Assembly (NCBI RefSeq): GCF_013409425.1
Contig: NZ_JACCAC010000001.1
Coordinates: 1,736,001-1,800,000, forward strand
Direction of reading: 5' to 3'
Source: Nocardioides perillae
Lineage (GTDB): Bacteria; Actinomycetota; Actinomycetes; Propionibacteriales; Nocardioidaceae
Length of the DNA stretch: 64,000 nt
Below, piece by piece: positions 53,981-62,294 of the stretch. The notes under the pieces were generated by a model. It saw only the letters and a list, made by a program, of their open reading frames with translations. It searched no databases and had not been told where the DNA came from. The translations under genes and the position numbers were made by a program. The first letter of the stretch is position 1, and each line of letters begins with the position of its first letter.

Positions 53981-54842
53981 GGGTGTGCAGGAGCTCGTCT
54001 TTGAAGGGCCGCTGATCCTGGCCGGTCTCGTGGCGGTGGCGGCGGGACTTCTGTCCTTCTTCTCACCCTGCTGCCTGCCACTGGTGCCCGGCTACCTCTC
54101 CTACGTCGGGGGCCTCGCCGGCCAGGACGTGCCGTCCGTCGACGACGCGGCGCGAGGTGTCTCGGTTCCTGCGGCTGCCGGCGGTGCAGCGGCGGGCCGC
54201 TGCCGTGACACCTCGCCGCTTGGGTCGGGAGGCGTTCAAGCTGCCGGGCGACGTCGACGAGGGCGCGCCACGACCGGTGCGGTGCTGTTCGTGGCCGGCT
54301 TCGCTGCCGTCTTCACCGGGTATGGCGCCCTGTTCGGCTCGCTCGGGGCGCTCCTCTTCGAGCACCAGGAGACCTTGACCCGGATCCTCGGCGCGATGAC
54401 GATCCTGTTCGGCCTGGTCTTCAGTGGGGTGTTGTGGCGGCTGCCGTGGCTGAACCGAACGGCGCGGATCAATCGGCGCCCGCCCGACGGCCTGGCCGGC
54501 GCCCCGCTGGTCGGTGCACTGTTCGGGCTCGGATGGACACCCTGCATCGGGCCCACCCTGGCTGCCGTCCTCTCACTGGCGACCAGCAGCGCCGACGCGG
54601 GTCGCGGCGCGGCACTCTCCTTCGCCTACAGCGCCGGGCTGGGCATCCCCTTCATCCTCGTCGCAGCCGGCATGCAACGCTTCATGGGCTCGGTCGCCTG
54701 GGCGCGCCGACACGCCCGCGCCGTCACCGCCACCGGCGGCTTCATGCTGGTGCTGCTCGGTCTGCTGCAGGTCACCGGTCTCTGGACCGCGCTCATCAGT
54801 CGGATGCAGGGCCTCATCGCAGGCTGGCAACCTCCGATGTAA
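53958..54842 (+). CDS. ccdA: CcdA-like thiol-disulfide electron transporter
   Basis: A protein of 294 residues, AAGGAGG before ATG 53958. The two catalytic cysteines are in SFFSPCCLPLVPGYLSYVGG and LFGLGWTPCIGPTLAAVLSL. Six membrane segments with a Gly/Arg-rich loop (about residues 60-105). It passes electrons from cytosolic thioredoxin to the TlpA-like protein, completing the cytochrome c maturation set with ResB and CcsB. Confidence 0.9.
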   Translation: MSAATLAEGVQELVFEGPLILAGLVAVAAGLLSFFSPCCLPLVPGYLSYVGGLAGQDVPSVDDAARGVSVPAAAGGAAAGRCRDTSPLGSGGVQAAGRRRRGRATTGAVLFVAGFAAVFTGYGALFGSLGALLFEHQETLTRILGAMTILFGLVFSGVLWRLPWLNRTARINRRPPDGLAGAPLVGALFGLGWTPCIGPTLAAVLSLATSSADAGRGAALSFAYSAGLGIPFILVAAGMQRFMGSVAWARRHARAVTATGGFMLVLLGLLQVTGLWTALISRMQGLIAGWQPPM

Positions 54843-54925
54843 CCGCCGAACCGGCCGGCCGCAGCCCACCCGGCCCGTGATCCAATTCGGTCGGGCTCGC
54901 TTGCCCACTGGAACCGGACGGTACT

Positions 54926-54944
54926 CCACTAATTTGCCTAGTAG
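54926..54944 (+). promoter_or_regulatory. BlaI-type operator 5 (Met/His-rich peptide)
   Basis: CCACTAATTTGCCTAGTAG, one mismatch in the left arm. It lies 14 bp before GTG 54958. Confidence 0.65.
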
Positions 54945-54957
54945 AAGGGGGGTTCTC

Positions 54958-55213
54958 GTGAACTCCCGTACCCGAGTGACGATCATCGTCGCCACCCTCT
55001 TCGCCTCTACCGCTGCTGCTGCACCGGCCCTTAGCTGCCGGCCCTGACGACGGGAAGTCGTCCGGCCACCAGGGCATGGGCATGGCACTGATGCACGACC
55101 AGATGACGTCTGGTGACGATCGCGGCCTGAAGCGTGCGCACGAGAAGATGAAGTCGGGGGAGAACCCCGCCATGCAGCGGATGCACCGGGCCAGCACGAA
55201 GGCGGCGCGTTGA
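54958..55213 (+). pseudogene. Secreted Met/His-rich peptide, one frameshift
   Basis: GTG 54958 opens a signal peptide (RVTIIVATLFASTAAAAPAL) that stops at 55047. One base over, the sequence continues as GHQGMGMALMHDQMTSGDDR ... MKSGENPAMQRMHRASTKAA to TGA 55213. An extra base in CTTAGCTGCC explains the break. The mature part is Met/His rich like copper-binding peptides. Mutation or assembly error cannot be separated. Confidence 0.6.
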
Positions 55214-55443
55214 TGGGTGAGACGTTGTACGCCCTGGCCGTGCTCGCGTGCCCGGTCGGCTTGGGCGCGACAATGTGGTTCATGATGCGCGGAAACAAGC
55301 AGCAGGAGACTGCTTCGCCGGCTGCTGCGGCACATGGTGAAGCCGAGGTCGTCGCGCTGCGCGCCGAGCTGGACCAGTTGCGCGCCGAGCTGCGGGACGA
55401 GCGGTCGTCCTCACGCACGACCGCGGAGGATGGTCCGCGGTGA
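55213..55443 (+). CDS. Small DUF2933-like membrane protein
   Basis: A protein of 76 residues, ATG overlapping the previous stop (TGATG). One membrane segment with a CP motif (TLYALAVLACPVGLGATMWF) and a coiled-coil tail (EVVALRAELDQLRAELRDER). It resembles the DUF2933 type of small proteins seen with heavy-metal genes. Confidence 0.6.
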   Translation: MGETLYALAVLACPVGLGATMWFMMRGNKQQETASPAAAAHGEAEVVALRAELDQLRAELRDERSSSRTTAEDGPR

Positions 55444-55664
55444 ATGAGCTGGTGGTGCCAGGGATCGTCCTGGCGCTGTCTCTGGCGGCCGCGTCGTTAC
55501 TCTGCCTGCGACCGATGGTCCGGGGGCAGCACGGCGGACTGGCGAGGAACACCCGGGCCACGGCGTCGCCGTCCAGTGACCCGGAGGAGTTGGGACGGCT
55601 CCGCGGCGAGTTCGAGGAGCTACGCGCAGAGTTGGTCGCGCACCGCCGCGCGGCGATCGACTGA
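55440..55664 (+). CDS. Small membrane protein, unknown
   Basis: A protein of 74 residues from GTG 55440 (GTGA overlap). One membrane helix (VVPGIVLALSLAAASLLCLR) and an acidic coiled-coil end similar in pattern to its neighbour (LGRLRGEFEELRAELVAHRR). Likely works with it; no family known. Confidence 0.5.
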   Translation: MNELVVPGIVLALSLAAASLLCLRPMVRGQHGGLARNTRATASPSSDPEELGRLRGEFEELRAELVAHRRAAID

Positions 55665-55914
55665 GCTGTCACTCTCTGCCGTCGAGGTAGGGTCAGGCGC
55701 CGCCACCGGCTGATCGCCGGGGCGGCGTTCCTCTGTTCGGTGGAAGGCGATTCACGGTGGTTCGCCGCCGGGTCACGGGCGCTCCCACACGGTGCCTTGA
55801 GCGTCCGAAGGTGACCTGAGCTCCGCGCCTCGCGCAGCGCTGGCAAAGCCGATGGCGCCCGCGTGGCCGTAATTTCGAGCAGGGCCCGGCCCGCCACCAC
55901 GCGTGGTCGCACGA

Positions 55915-56880
55915 TCAGACAATGTCGACCGGAAACTCGATCGGGCACAGGTCGGCGGTCGCTGCGACTACGGCAGGTGCGACCAGGATTCCCACGGGGG
56001 CGAGGACCAGCATCGCGGCGGTCGCCAGCGCCGCCGCCACGCCGCCCACCCGCAGCGGGTCCGCTGGTGCGAGCATGCGTCGTACTCGCGCCACGGACGT
56101 CGGCCCGCCGGCGCCGAGGGCGGCGGCGGGCGCCTTCGACTCCGCCAGGCGGACCAATGCTGTGGCGATGTTGAGGCGCTCGTTGCAGCTAGCGGCGACG
56201 TCGTCGGCGTGCATCTCGACCAGTCGCATCAGCGCCTCGTGTGCGTCGCGGAAGACCGGCACGCGCGGGAACGCCCTTGCCAGTGCGCTCGAGACGGCCA
56301 GCACGAGATGGTGACGCGCGTCCAGGTGAGCGCGTTCGTGCGCCAGGACGGCCGCGAACTCCTCGTCGCCCAACGTCTCGAGCGCTGCACTGGTTACCAC
56401 GACCCGACCGCCACGGCCGGGCAGGCAGTACGCCACCGGTACGCCGTGGTCGAGCACAAGGGCCCCGGTACGTACGTCGGGCTGGGCAAGGACGGCAAGC
56501 GAACGCAGGTGCCGCGCCCGCTGGTTGCGCGCCAGTGTGACCTCGGCCGCCAGGCAGTAGAAGACCCGGCCCAGCACGCCCGAAGTCAACACGGTGCCTG
56601 TCGCGCTGGCCGCCGTGCCGCCCGGCGTCTCGTACTGCGCGCGCAACGCCGCACCGCAGGCAGAGAGCAGCGCGGCCAGGTCGTCGCTGAGGGGCACCGC
56701 AGGCAGTGCGAGCGCCGCTCCCGCCAGCACCGCTGCAGCAATCGCTGAAACGCTGAGACTCTGCCACAGAACGATGCCGACCCACGGCGAACGCTCGATC
56801 CATGTGGAGCCTCGCAACAGCCTCGGTCCCGACGTCGCGGCCAGTGCGGCTACCAGGAGGAGAGCGATCTCAGCAATCAC
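55915..56880 (-). CDS. M56 family membrane metalloprotease (BlaR1-like)
   Basis: A protein of 321 residues. Membrane helices (IAEIALLLVAALAATSGP; LWQSLSVSAIAAAVLAGAAL; LATAAMLVLAPVGILVAPAV) and the zinc site AAVLAHERAHLDARHH (HExxH type) with EMHADDVAA downstream. There is no C-terminal penicillin-binding sensor domain, so the signal sensed is not beta-lactam by this part. Coupled to blaI copy 1 by 4 bp. Confidence 0.88.
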   Translation of the reverse strand: MIAEIALLLVAALAATSGPRLLRGSTWIERSPWVGIVLWQSLSVSAIAAAVLAGAALALPAVPLSDDLAALLSACGAALRAQYETPGGTAASATGTVLTSGVLGRVFYCLAAEVTLARNQRARHLRSLAVLAQPDVRTGALVLDHGVPVAYCLPGRGGRVVVTSAALETLGDEEFAAVLAHERAHLDARHHLVLAVSSALARAFPRVPVFRDAHEALMRLVEMHADDVAASCNERLNIATALVRLAESKAPAAALGAGGPTSVARVRRMLAPADPLRVGGVAAALATAAMLVLAPVGILVAPAVVAATADLCPIEFPVDIV

Positions 56881-57263
56881 TCGTGCTGGCTCCGCCCGAG
56901 ATCCCGCCGGTCGAGAGCCGCCCGCAGCCGATCCAGCTCCTCGGTCGGCATCTGCTCAACGAAGTGCAACAAGGCATTCGCGCGATCGGCGGTGTCTGCC
57001 AGGACTTCACCCATGAGCACGGCCGTGTGCTCGTCGCGACTTTGCGCCGGATAGTAGTGATAGGCCCGACCGACGCGCTTGCGCTGCAACAGGCCCTTGC
57101 GGTGAAGGTTGTCCATCACCGTCATCACGGTGGTGTAAGCGAGACCACGGTCGTGCGCCAGCTCATCGAGCACGTCCCGCACGGCCGTGGGGCGGTTGCG
57201 CGCCCACAAGTGCTCCATGACGACCGCCTCGAGCGGACCGAGTTTGTTCACCCGCTGGTGCAT
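56877..57263 (-). CDS. blaI: BlaI/MecI-family repressor, copy 1
   Basis: A protein of 128 residues: winged helix (GPLEAVVMEHLWARNRPTAV; GLAYTTVMTVMDNLHRKGLL; GRAYHYYPAQSRDEHTAVLM) and a C-terminal dimerisation helix pair. The family binds palindromic operators and is inactivated by proteolysis through an M56 partner, present next door. A partial operator lies 41 bp upstream. Probable regulator of the CTACTA-N7-TAGTAG sites in this region. Confidence 0.9.
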   Translation of the reverse strand: MHQRVNKLGPLEAVVMEHLWARNRPTAVRDVLDELAHDRGLAYTTVMTVMDNLHRKGLLQRKRVGRAYHYYPAQSRDEHTAVLMGEVLADTADRANALLHFVEQMPTEELDRLRAALDRRDLGRSQHE

Positions 57264-57303
57264 GCCTCACCGTCCATTTGCCGCGTCGCGGCGCAACGTT
57301 CGA

Positions 57304-57322
57304 GTCCGATCCTACATAGTAG
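57304..57322 (-). promoter_or_regulatory. Partial BlaI-type operator 6 (blaI)
   Basis: GTCCGATCCTACATAGTAG: the right arm is present, the left arm degenerate; CTACATAGTAG is a shorter palindrome in the same place. 41 bp before blaI. Confidence 0.5.
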
Positions 57323-57338
57323 AGACGGCGGTGCTCGA

Positions 57339-57511
57339 CGGGCTCGCCTGCACGTCTAGTGTCTTGACCTTCGACGTTTCCCATCCCGAGCGAGGAGATG
57401 ATCAGCGCGTGGTTTCTGCTCGATGGATGCGGCAGGGGTGGTCGGTGGACCACACCCCCGGGCGCCACGCCGCGCGGCGAGCTCGTGCGCGTCAGGTCGG
57501 GACTCATCGTG
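57339..57511 (+). repeat. ~172-bp direct repeat, copy 2
   Basis: Second copy of the repeat at 46834-47005. Here no transposase follows; the similarity ends at GGGACTCATCGTG and runs straight into the 5' region of the DUF3152 gene. Confidence 0.75.
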
Positions 57512-57567
57512 GTAGGCCGGAGTGGCGCTGGACGACGACCCGACGGTTGGGCGCGCTGGCTTGCCTG

Positions 57568-58344
57568 ATGGGTCTGGTAGGCGGGGCCATCGTGTTGGCG
57601 GGTCTCGACGCCGTAGAGCCATCTGGGGGCGCGCCCCCTGCGCCGGGTGGCTTGCTCGCTCCTCAGCACCACCATCTCGTCGCGCTGCGTCGTGATCCGG
57701 GCAGTTTCGAGATCCCGCGTCGAGAGTTGGCGTCGGGAGCTGTCGACGGCGGAGTGGCGACCTATCGTCCACAGGCGCAGCAGTCCACGACTGTCGGCCG
57801 GCCCGCTGTGCCGGAGAGGGCCTCTCGCACCTTCGATGCCGCGCGCGTGCCCGAGCTGTCGATGGCGGCGGGTGCGACTCTCTACGCCGTCCAGGTCGAG
57901 CGCGGACTGCCGACGAGTGCGCAGAAGTTCGCGCGGGTTGTCGACTCGGTGTTGGGGGACACCCGCGGGTGGGCCTCCCGCGGCCACGTGCTTCGCCGCT
58001 CGACCCTGGATCGGGCGGCGTTTCGCGTGGTGTTGGCGTCTCCCAAGACCGCGGACGAGCTGTGTGCGCCGCTCGACACTGACGGTCGTCTGTCGTGCCG
58101 CGTCGGAGAGCGAGCAGTCATCAACGCGTGGCGCTGGTGGAACGGCGCGCAAGGTTACGACCGGCTCGAGCGCTATCGGACCTACGTCGTGAACCACGAG
58201 GTGGGGCACGCGTTGGGCTACGCCCACGCGGGTTGCACGGGCATCGCGGACGTCGCACCGGTGATGCTGCAGCAGACCATCGGGCTCGACGGCTGCCGCC
58301 CGAACCCGTGGCCAGCGTGGGAGAGGCGCGCGGCAGCGCCGTGA
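57568..58344 (+). CDS. DUF3152 exported metalloprotease-like protein, 5' end uncertain
   Basis: A protein of 258 residues from ATG 57568; TTG 57547 is possible. N-terminal hydrophobic segment (GLVGGAIVLAGLD) as signal or anchor, then a globular part ending in VVNHEVGHALGYAHAGC, a HExxHxxxxxH zinc-protease site in DUF3152. The frame is open much further upstream into the repeat at 57339-57511, so insertion of that element may have removed the natural start and promoter. Confidence 0.75.
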   Translation: MGLVGGAIVLAGLDAVEPSGGAPPAPGGLLAPQHHHLVALRRDPGSFEIPRRELASGAVDGGVATYRPQAQQSTTVGRPAVPERASRTFDAARVPELSMAAGATLYAVQVERGLPTSAQKFARVVDSVLGDTRGWASRGHVLRRSTLDRAAFRVVLASPKTADELCAPLDTDGRLSCRVGERAVINAWRWWNGAQGYDRLERYRTYVVNHEVGHALGYAHAGCTGIADVAPVMLQQTIGLDGCRPNPWPAWERRAAAP

Positions 58345-58372
58345 GGCACGTGCTGTGCGGGAACTGTTCAGA

Positions 58373-59203
58373 TCAGAGCAGTACGCCGAGGGCGGCTAGT
58401 GCGGTTTGGGGGTCGACCGGCGCTCCGCCGCCAGGACGGAACTCCAGGTGCAGGTGCGGCCCGGTCACGTTCCCGGTCGAACCGACGGTTCCCACGCCCT
58501 GGCCTGCTTCGACCTGTTGTCCTGTCGTCACCCCGATCGAGTCCATGTGCGCATACCAGGTCTCGGTCCCGTCGTCGTGCCGGACGACCACCTTGTTGCC
58601 GTAGGAGCCGTCGTACCCGGCGCTGACGACCTCTCCGGCACCTACGGTGGCGATGGGCACTCCCGTCGCGGCCGCGAGGTCCACGCCGGTGTGCACGGTC
58701 GACCACAGATAGCTGCTCTGGCCGAAGGTCGCGGTGATCCGGTAGCCCGTCATGGGCAGGACCCATCGGTTCTCTGTGAGGTACGTGCTCCGTGCAACCG
58801 CGCGTTGGGCGAGGGACCTCAGTGCGGTCTGACGCGCACGGGCAATCTCCGTCGCCTCCTGCACGGCATCGTCGGCGGCCCGTTGCTGGGATCGACTCAC
58901 TCCCGAGGCGCGGTCGAGGAGAGCCGCGCGGGCGTCGGCGGTGTCGACCTGCGCGGCGGGCGAGAACGAATCGGAGGCCGGTCGTGCCGCGGTCAAGATG
59001 TCGTTCGGCTGCGACGCCACCGCGGCGGAGGCTCCCAGTGCCACGACCGAGATGCCCGCGAGCGCCAGGACGGGTGGTCGTCGAGCTGGGCTGGGTCGCA
59101 CCCGTCGCCTGCGGCCGCCCGGCTGCTGCCCGCCCATCGCGGGCGTTGTTGGCTCACGGTGTGCCACGTGCTCGGGCCGCCCCGTGGCGCGGTGCTTCGA
59201 CAA
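58373..59203 (-). CDS. M23 peptidase (LytM-type)
   Basis: A protein of 276 residues: basic N-terminus, membrane segment (VLALAGISVVALGASAAVAS), helical linker, and the M23 domain with STVHTGVDLAAATGVPIATV, VVVRHDDGTETWYAHMDSIG and VTGPHLHLEFRPGG (HxxxD and HxH zinc ligands). It cleaves peptidoglycan cross-links or activates other hydrolases. Confidence 0.88.
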   Translation of the reverse strand: MSKHRATGRPEHVAHREPTTPAMGGQQPGGRRRRVRPSPARRPPVLALAGISVVALGASAAVASQPNDILTAARPASDSFSPAAQVDTADARAALLDRASGVSRSQQRAADDAVQEATEIARARQTALRSLAQRAVARSTYLTENRWVLPMTGYRITATFGQSSYLWSTVHTGVDLAAATGVPIATVGAGEVVSAGYDGSYGNKVVVRHDDGTETWYAHMDSIGVTTGQQVEAGQGVGTVGSTGNVTGPHLHLEFRPGGGAPVDPQTALAALGVLL

Positions 59204-59336
59204 GCGGATGACCTCCTAGCGCCCGTGGCGAGCGGGCTCTGATTGAGTGAGGCGGCGCGCCGACACGGTGCCGGGGGGAAGTGGCCGGCGCGCCGCCGGC
59301 GACTCCTTTCGGGAGCCGTGGTGGACCATACCTGAA

Positions 59337-59355
59337 CTACTAACACTTTTAGGAG
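59337..59355 (-). promoter_or_regulatory. BlaI-type operator 7 (M23 peptidase)
   Basis: CTACTAACACTTTTAGGAG, one mismatch in the right arm; 134 bp before the M23 start codon, implying a long leader. Confidence 0.6.
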
Positions 59356-59509
59356 TCCGGGCCAGTCGGCCGCTCGACGTTGTGTCGGTCGTTGCACGGC
59401 GGCACGACGGGGAGCGTGCTGCGGCGTCTCCGCGACGCGGCCCGCGAGATCACCGGGTCCCGCAGGGCTGTTGGACGCCCGCCCGCTGCGCTGGGAATTC
59501 CACCCATCT

Positions 59510-59528
59510 CTCCTACTCAGATTAGTAG
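59510..59528 (+). promoter_or_regulatory. BlaI-type operator 8 (FliL-like gene)
   Basis: CTCCTACTCAGATTAGTAG, 22 bp before ATG 59551. Confidence 0.65.
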
Positions 59529-59550
59529 CGGGGTGGTCGATGGTGGCGGC

Positions 59551-59985
59551 ATGAGTACAGCGGAGAACAAGGTCAAGCCTCTTGAGGCTGAGGTGAGGTC
59601 GAGTCGGAAGCGGCTCGTCGTGAGCGTGGTGCTGGTGTTGACCGTCGTCGTGGCGGCGGGCTGGATCCTGTGGCGGCCAGCAGCAGGTGGCGAGGCGAAG
59701 CCGGAGCTCGGCGAAGTGGTGGCCCTGGAGCCGGTGCAGCTCAATCTGAGCGGCGGGCGGTTTCTGCGGATCGGCATTGCGCTGCAGTTGGCCGAGGGCG
59801 CGGAGGAGGTCGAAGGGAGCAGGGCGTTGGACGCGCTGATCAGCGCCGCGAGTGGTCGTCAGCTGGCCGAGATCAACTCGCCGGACGGACGCGAGGCGTT
59901 GCAGTCAGAGATCCGACGAGACGTCCTGGAGCGCTACGAGGAGGCAGTGCTCGACGTCTACCTCACCGAGTTCGTCACCCAGTGA
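59551..59985 (+). CDS. FliL-like membrane protein
   Basis: A protein of 144 residues: one membrane helix (LVVSVVLVLTVVVAAGWILW) and a periplasmic domain with LEPVQLNLSGGRFLRIGIAL, then ISAASGRQLAEINSPDGREA and EEAVLDVYLTEFVTQ, the FliL layout. No other flagellar genes are in view, so a flagellar role cannot be claimed; FliL/stomatin-like proteins also act on other membrane complexes. Confidence 0.75.
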   Translation: MSTAENKVKPLEAEVRSSRKRLVVSVVLVLTVVVAAGWILWRPAAGGEAKPELGEVVALEPVQLNLSGGRFLRIGIALQLAEGAEEVEGSRALDALISAASGRQLAEINSPDGREALQSEIRRDVLERYEEAVLDVYLTEFVTQ

Positions 59986-60135
59986 GGTGAGAGCCCGCGC
60001 CTGCTAGCGGCCGCTGCTCCGACGCAGCCGGCATGAGAGGGCGTCACCACTTCCCGCGGTGGGGTGAGCACGGGGTGTCACCACAGAGCTCGCGAGCTGG
60101 AGTGCGCCGGCGGGGGCGCGTGAGACGATGGCTGC

Positions 60136-60501
60136 GTGAAGCAGTTCGGCGATCTCGAAACAGTGCTCATGGACGTGCTTTGGGCCAGTCGTAGGCCGCT
60201 CACGACGCGTGACGTGCTCGAACTCCTCGACGAGGACCACAAGCGCGCCTACACCACCGTGATGACTGTCCTGGACAACCTGCACCGCAAGGGTTACGTC
60301 TCGCGACGACGCGACGGTCGCGCTTTCGCCTACCGTCCCGTGCGCTCGCGCGAGGAGCACACCGCGGCGCTCATGGAACAGCTCCTGACGGTCGGCGGCG
60401 ACCCCGCCGCGACCTTGCTGCACTTTGTCGAGCACCTCGAGGAGGAGGAGGCCACGCAGTTGCGGGCCATGCTGGATCGTCTCGGGGAGGGAGAATCGTG
60501 A
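60136..60501 (+). CDS. blaI: BlaI/MecI-family repressor, copy 2
   Basis: A protein of 121 residues: winged helix (GDLETVLMDVLWASRRPLTT; KRAYTTVMTVLDNLHRKGYV) and dimerisation tail. Homologous to copy 1, with its own M56 partner overlapping by 4 bp (GTGA). No CTACTA site is seen just upstream. Confidence 0.9.
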   Translation: MKQFGDLETVLMDVLWASRRPLTTRDVLELLDEDHKRAYTTVMTVLDNLHRKGYVSRRRDGRAFAYRPVRSREEHTAALMEQLLTVGGDPAATLLHFVEHLEEEEATQLRAMLDRLGEGES

Positions 60502-61472
60502 CCGCGCCGGTGTTGTTGACGCTGCTCGCGGTCGTCGCTGGGGCGCTGGGGCCACAGGTGCGGCGGCTTCGGTGGCTGCGCCGTTCACCTCGTGGTGGCA
60601 TCTTGGTGTGGCAGGCACTGAGTTGGTGCTTCTTGTCATCGGTCTTCCTCGCTGGCGTCGCCCTGATGTTGCCGGCCGTTCCGCTCGAGGTGGATCACGG
60701 GTTCGCCGCGTTGCTCGGAGCCTGTGCCGAGGCGATCGGCAAGCACTACTCGAGTCCCGCACAAGGGGTGGTCTCACTCGCCGGTGTGCTGACCGTCGCT
60801 GGCCTGGTGCGATTGTCGTTGCTGGGGCTGCGAGAGTCCCGCGAGTTGCGAGCTGCGCGCACGCGGCAACGTGGTGCACTGCAGCTCGTCGCCCGGCCTG
60901 GTCCGGGCGCGGGCGTGTGGGTCGTCGACGACCCGCGGACCGCGGCCTATTGCTTGCCGGGGTCGCGGGGGATGGTGGTGATCTCGACCGGTGTGGTGGA
61001 CCGGCTCTCGCCGGATGAGCTCTCGGCGGTGCTGGCTCACGAGCGCGCCCACCTGCGTGGGCGACACCACCTCGCGCGCCACCTCAGTGACGTGCTCTCG
61101 CGTGCTTTTCCACTGGTCCCGTTGCTTCGGACGGCCGCCGAAGAGGTGCCGAAGCTGCTCGAGCTGCGGGCCGACGACGTCGCGGCTGCGGTTCACGGGC
61201 GGCGCGCCTTGGCGCGCGCGCTGGTGCGGTTGGCCGCGGCGCCGGCGACACCGGTGCCGGCGACCTCGGGGGCGTTGCACGCTGCCGCGATGCAGACGCT
61301 GGCGAGGGTGGAGCGGCTCACGGCTCCGTCTGACCGGCGACGTGGACCGTTGACCGCCGGGATCGTCGCGCTGTCGGTCAGCGCCGTGAGCATCGCTCCG
61401 CTCGTGGCAGTCGCAGCGCCAGCCGTGCTTGCACTAGCTCATCACTACTGCCCGGAACTCCTCCCGTTCTGA
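60498..61472 (+). CDS. M56 family membrane metalloprotease, copy 2
   Basis: A protein of 324 residues from GTG 60498. Zinc site SAVLAHERAHLRGRHHLA with ELRADDVAA downstream; membrane helices at both ends. Same architecture as copy 1, again without a sensor domain. The two pairs face opposite directions around the 57-60 kb genes. Confidence 0.88.
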   Translation: MTAPVLLTLLAVVAGALGPQVRRLRWLRRSPRGGILVWQALSWCFLSSVFLAGVALMLPAVPLEVDHGFAALLGACAEAIGKHYSSPAQGVVSLAGVLTVAGLVRLSLLGLRESRELRAARTRQRGALQLVARPGPGAGVWVVDDPRTAAYCLPGSRGMVVISTGVVDRLSPDELSAVLAHERAHLRGRHHLARHLSDVLSRAFPLVPLLRTAAEEVPKLLELRADDVAAAVHGRRALARALVRLAAAPATPVPATSGALHAAAMQTLARVERLTAPSDRRRGPLTAGIVALSVSAVSIAPLVAVAAPAVLALAHHYCPELLPF

Positions 61473-61502
61473 GGGATCGCGCTCGGCCACCCCTCGTGCT
61501 CG

Positions 61503-62294
61503 TCAGCTGCTGGGTGTGGACGGTGTCGGCACCCGGCGGGGCGGTTCGAAAGGCGCGGAGGGGTAGCCGGTGTCGAAGTGCATGTAGTCCGGAACGTCGA
61601 TGTTCTGCCAGATCCAGCCCTCGCGCGTGAAGGCCCGCCACACGGGGCCGCCGCGCAAGATCACACCGGGGCCGGGGCGGCGGAACCGGGTCCCCGCCGT
61701 GGGGGACCAGCAGTCGCACCGCAGGTCCAGCCAGGGGTTCTCGCGCGGATTGACGTCGATGGCGCGGCCGTTGGCGTGCGGTGAGGCGAGGACCGGGGCG
61801 TTGATCTGGTCTGCGCGACGGCAGTTGAAGCCGGAGGTGCTGTCGGCCTCCAGGCTGGCATCCACGTCTCCGCCGTAGAACTCGGCTGGCCGCATCCTGC
61901 GGATGGGGAATCGCTCTTCGTACAGGGACGTGAAGATCCTCGCGACGCTCTCTGCTACGTCAGCGTTGACGACCAGGACACCGCGCGTCGTGCCCCCGGC
62001 GAACGTCCAGTGGTTGACCTCGACGCGTCGTAGTTCGTCACGTCCCACCGGGCACTCGGGTCGCCACACTCCCGTGGCGACGATCCGGCGCCACTGCTGG
62101 CGCGGTACAGGTGTGATCCGAGGCGAGGCCGATAGTGGGGGTGTCGGAGAGCTGGGGCCAGCCGTGGGGGTTCGCGTGGCTGGGGTGTCCGTCTCGGGGG
62201 AGGTGCCTGTGGGGGAGGTCGTCGCGGTGCAAGCACTCATGAGAAGGGTGACGCCGACAGCCCAGGCGGTCGTGCGTCGAACGGTGCCGATCAC
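61503..62294 (-). CDS. M15 peptidase (VanY/DacB-like) lipoprotein
   Basis: A protein of 263 residues from GTG 62294 (GTGA overlap with the GNAT gene). Lipoprotein-like signal (AWAVGVTLLMSAC), Pro/Thr linker, then ASPHANGRAIDVNPRENPWL (SxHxxGxAxD) and NIDVPDYMHFDTGYP (HxD), the zinc ligands of D-Ala-D-Ala carboxypeptidase-type M15 enzymes. It acts on cell wall peptides outside the membrane. Confidence 0.85.
   Translation of the reverse strand: MIGTVRRTTAWAVGVTLLMSACTATTSPTGTSPETDTPATRTPTAGPSSPTPPLSASPRITPVPRQQWRRIVATGVWRPECPVGRDELRRVEVNHWTFAGGTTRGVLVVNADVAESVARIFTSLYEERFPIRRMRPAEFYGGDVDASLEADSTSGFNCRRADQINAPVLASPHANGRAIDVNPRENPWLDLRCDCWSPTAGTRFRRPGPGVILRGGPVWRAFTREGWIWQNIDVPDYMHFDTGYPSAPFEPPRRVPTPSTPSS

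Noticed and set aside
59551-59985. Evidence for a flagellar locus
   Set aside because: Only one FliL-like gene is seen, no other flagellar gene in the window.
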